From a bacterium (lineage in GTDB: Bacteria; Chloroflexota; Dormibacteria; UBA8260; Bog-877), in contig JAJYWT010000112.1 of assembly GCA_021791345.1 (NCBI GenBank), positions 1 to 7,824 of the forward strand: a stretch of 7,824 nt of DNA, in the 5' to 3' direction. This document shows, one piece after another, positions 6,106 through 7,824 of this stretch. The notes under the pieces were generated by a model. The model was given only the letters and a program-made list of their open reading frames with translations. It was not told where the DNA came from and did no database searches. Numbering within the stretch: the first letter of the stretch is position 1; each line of letters opens with the position of its first letter. The position numbers and the translations under genes were made by a program.

Positions 6106-7100
6106 CCAAGGATCCGGACGAATCCGACCGAGCCGGGATCCGGTTGTCGCTCGACGACGCGGTCGAGGAGTATCTGACCTACCTCGCGGTGGACCGGGCG
6201 CGCAGCCCCCAGACCATCAGGGCCTACGCCACCGACCTTCGGACCGCTCTCGACTTTTGGCGAGGACTGAAGCGGTCTCCGCAGGCCATCTCTGAGCTCT
6301 CGCGTGAGTTGGTCCGCGCCTACCAGCGACATCTGGGGGAGTCTCCACTGGCACTGAGTTCGCGGGCGCGCCGACTGCAGGCGCTGAGAGGCCTGCTGCG
6401 CTATGCCCTGCGGGAGGGATGGGTCGGAGAGGACCTCGGGCTGCACATCGACATACCCAGGGTCGCTGCCCCTCTGCCCAAGCCGCTCACCACCGATGAC
6501 GCCCGCTCCCTCCTCGCCCACCACTCGCGGGGCACGGAGCCGGATCTCAGAGACCAGGCGCTGGTCCACTTTCTACTCAGCACCGGCTGCCGGATCTCCG
6601 AGGCGCTCCGCGTCAACCGAAGCGATCTCAGCCGCAGCGGCCGGCTCGTGGTCAGGGGCAAGGGATCCAAGGAGCGGGTGGTGCATCTCACCCCCGCAGC
6701 GATGGCCGCCATCACCGACTACCTGGGGGCACGGCAGGACCGCGAACCCGCGCTCTTCCTGAACTACGACCGGCACTCCCGGAGCTCAGGATCACGCCGG
6801 CTCACGGCGGCCGGCGCCCGCCACATCGTCTCCCGCCTGCGCCGCGAGCGGGGTCTGGAGGCGCTGCGGTCACCGCACGTGCTGCGCCACACCACGGCCA
6901 CCGAGCTGCTGACCATAACCGGCAACGTCCGGCTGGTGCAGGAGGTGCTGGGACACGCCAACCTCAACACCATGCAGGGATACACCAAGGTGGTGGACCA
7001 GGCCCGCACGGCGGCCTACCGTGAGTTCTCGCGCCGCCTGGCGGCACCCGACGAGCTCAGGGGCTCGGCTTGGGACTCGGGGCCGGAAGCGCAAACTTGA
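6102..7100 (+). CDS. Tyrosine recombinase, XerC/XerD-like
   Basis: Site-specific recombinase of 332 residues, slightly longer than typical Xer proteins (about 300). Residues 15-105 form the SAM-like core-binding domain (VEEYLTYLAVDRARSPQTIRAY) and about 125-312 the catalytic domain. All catalytic residues are visible: Arg164 in LSTGCRISEAL, Lys in GKGSKER (187 or 190), His259 and Arg262 in HVLRH, His285 in LGHANLNT and the nucleophile Tyr294 in GYTKV. It should therefore be active, either in chromosome-dimer resolution at a dif site or as an integrase. GTG start with a weak GGGGAT six to seven nt upstream, overlapping the stop of the previous gene by 4 bp, which suggests coupled translation. 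No phage or element genes lie beside it, favouring a housekeeping Xer role. XerC and XerD cannot be told apart safely here. Confidence 0.93.
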   Translation: MTKDPDESDRAGIRLSLDDAVEEYLTYLAVDRARSPQTIRAYATDLRTALDFWRGLKRSPQAISELSRELVRAYQRHLGESPLALSSRARRLQALRGLLRYALREGWVGEDLGLHIDIPRVAAPLPKPLTTDDARSLLAHHSRGTEPDLRDQALVHFLLSTGCRISEALRVNRSDLSRSGRLVVRGKGSKERVVHLTPAAMAAITDYLGARQDREPALFLNYDRHSRSSGSRRLTAAGARHIVSRLRRERGLEALRSPHVLRHTTATELLTITGNVRLVQEVLGHANLNTMQGYTKVVDQARTAAYREFSRRLAAPDELRGSAWDSGPEAQT

Positions 7101-7812
7101 ACGCCTCTAGAAAGACCGTGAAGGTGGCGGCCATGCTGTCGGAGCTGCCCTTGGCCGTGATCAGGAAGGCCACCCCGGGACTCCCCTGAAAGGCGACCGC
7201 AGCCAGATAGCCGGTGCTGACCGCGTAGGTCACCAGGGCGGTTGTGATCCCGTAGACCTCCACCGAGGTCACCGACTTCTCTCCGGTCCCCGCCGGCGCC
7301 CCCGGCGGCAGCTTGGCGGTGCTGGCGGCGGTGGTGACGGTGATCACCTGCCCGCCCTGGCCGCTGAAGGAGATGGTCCCGGGGGTGGACTGGGCAAACG
7401 TCCAGCTGGAGGGAAACAGAGCGGACCAGCTTGGATTGCCCGTCGATTGGTAGCTCTGGAAGGATGCCGTCGATGTGTACTCCGGGTTCGCGGTGATCCA
7501 CCCGGTCGCGGTGCTTCCCTTTACCTGCCACCACCCGCCGTCGACTCCGGTCTTGGAGAGGACTGGCAGGGTCACGCCCTGGGCGACCACCCCCACCACC
7601 GGTGCGGTGGTGGAAGGGTCGGTGCGAAAGTTGACCCCGTCTGGGGCTATCACCGTCACCGCCTGCGGCAAAGGAGTCGGCGTCGCGCTGGGGGTGCGGG
7701 TGGGGGTGCGATGAGCATGCACCGCGGGCGGGGAAGACAGCGCGCACCCCGCCAGACTCAGCGCGGCACAGCTGGCCAGCACCCCGGTTCTCGCCGCTCC
7801 CAGGCTAAGCAA
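7057..7812 (-). CDS. SH3-domain lipoprotein
   Basis: Predicted exported lipoprotein of about 251 residues. A short hydrophobic signal peptide ends in the lipobox LAGC with Cys23 as the lipidated residue. A Thr/Pro-rich linker (about 36-49, RTPTRTPSATPTP) spaces the next domain from the membrane. Residues 50-112 match a bacterial SH3 domain (VNFRTDPSTTAPVVGVV, then GGWWQVKG and TGWI). Residues 125-242 form a second domain with FPSSWTF, several beta-rich stretches and a C-terminal helix TFTVFLEAFKF; its plan recalls PsbP/DUF1795-like surface domains, but this is tentative. The start is uncertain: TTG 7812 is used, yet the frame stays open to the window edge, so the true start may lie beyond it. 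The 3' end overlaps the recombinase gene by 44 bp on the other strand. Confidence 0.85.
   Translation of the reverse strand: MLSLGAARTGVLASCAALSLAGCALSSPPAVHAHRTPTRTPSATPTPLPQAVTVIAPDGVNFRTDPSTTAPVVGVVAQGVTLPVLSKTGVDGGWWQVKGSTATGWITANPEYTSTASFQSYQSTGNPSWSALFPSSWTFAQSTPGTISFSGQGGQVITVTTAASTAKLPPGAPAGTGEKSVTSVEVYGITTALVTYAVSTGYLAAVAFQGSPGVAFLITAKGSSDSMAATFTVFLEAFKFALPAPSPKPSP
7690..7710. repeat. Short direct repeat encoding the Thr-Pro linker
   Basis: GGGGGTGCG occurs at 7690-7698 and again at 7702-7710, a 12 bp period. On the minus strand it encodes RTP-T-RTP in the linker after the lipobox. Repeat slippage of whole codons could vary linker length. It has no sign of being a mobile or regulatory repeat. 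Confidence 0.6.
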
Positions 7813-7824
7813 GACGCTTAGAGG

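Noticed and set aside
5541..6569. Long minus-strand open frame (342 codons) under the membrane protein and recombinase genes
   Set aside because: It runs antisense through the catalytic gene's start and has no recognisable domain. Open antisense frames are expected in such GC-rich DNA, and the plus-strand recombinase beneath it is certain.
6102..7100. Tyrosine recombinase as evidence of an integrated phage or genomic island
   Set aside because: No tRNA, attachment-site repeat, excisionase or phage gene is visible, and codon style matches the neighbours. A housekeeping Xer role is simpler.
7690..7710. G-rich direct repeats as a possible CRISPR or tandem-repeat array
   Set aside because: There are only two 9-base copies, fully explained by repeated Arg-Thr-Pro codons of the lipoprotein linker.

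Overview
The window comes from a very GC-rich bacterial chromosome. Evidence is the strong G/C bias at third codon positions, three GTG or TTG starts among the CDSs whose starts can be judged, and one gene that looks leaderless. The phosphoserine aminotransferase is the short actinobacterial/mycobacterial type. The mix of a DoxX-like/kelch fusion, Thr-Pro-linker SH3 lipoproteins and non-ATG starts fits an uncultured high-GC Terrabacteria lineage (Actinomycetota, or Chloroflexota/Dormibacterota-like). This is inference from gene style; no marker gene in the window fixes the taxon.

Layout. At 1-737 (+) lies the C-terminal three quarters of a PLP-dependent threonine/serine ammonia-lyase. It converges, with a 13 bp gap, on a minus-strand pair: a five-helix membrane protein with a six-bladed kelch propeller (751-2229) and, upstream of it, a class I aspartate aminotransferase (2386-3597). 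The aminotransferase is divergent from serC (3612-4757, +), with only 14 bp between the two start codons. After a 200-230 bp non-coding stretch come an unrecognised single-pass membrane protein with a long Pro-rich tail (4990-6105, +) and a complete tyrosine recombinase (6102-7100, +) joined to it by a GTGA overlap. An SH3-domain lipoprotein (7057-7812, -) overlaps the 3' end of the recombinase by 44 bp.

How the genes may work together. Three PLP enzymes in 4.7 kb handle the same small metabolites. SerC makes phosphoserine from 3-phosphohydroxypyruvate and glutamate, the aspartate aminotransferase links glutamate/2-oxoglutarate with aspartate/oxaloacetate, and the ammonia-lyase degrades serine or threonine to a 2-oxoacid and ammonia. 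The other genes look like general cell-surface and chromosome-maintenance functions. I see no rRNA, tRNA, CRISPR array, insertion sequence, phage structural gene or toxin-antitoxin pair.

I did not find a clear new multi-gene system. The items most worth a second look are: (a) the in-frame TGA that separates an ideal Shine-Dalgarno/GTG start from the body of the 4990-6105 gene; (b) the 14 bp divergent aspartate aminotransferase/serC start region with a probable leaderless serC; (c) the unknown membrane protein translationally coupled to a Xer-type recombinase; and (d) the DoxX-like/kelch fusion.
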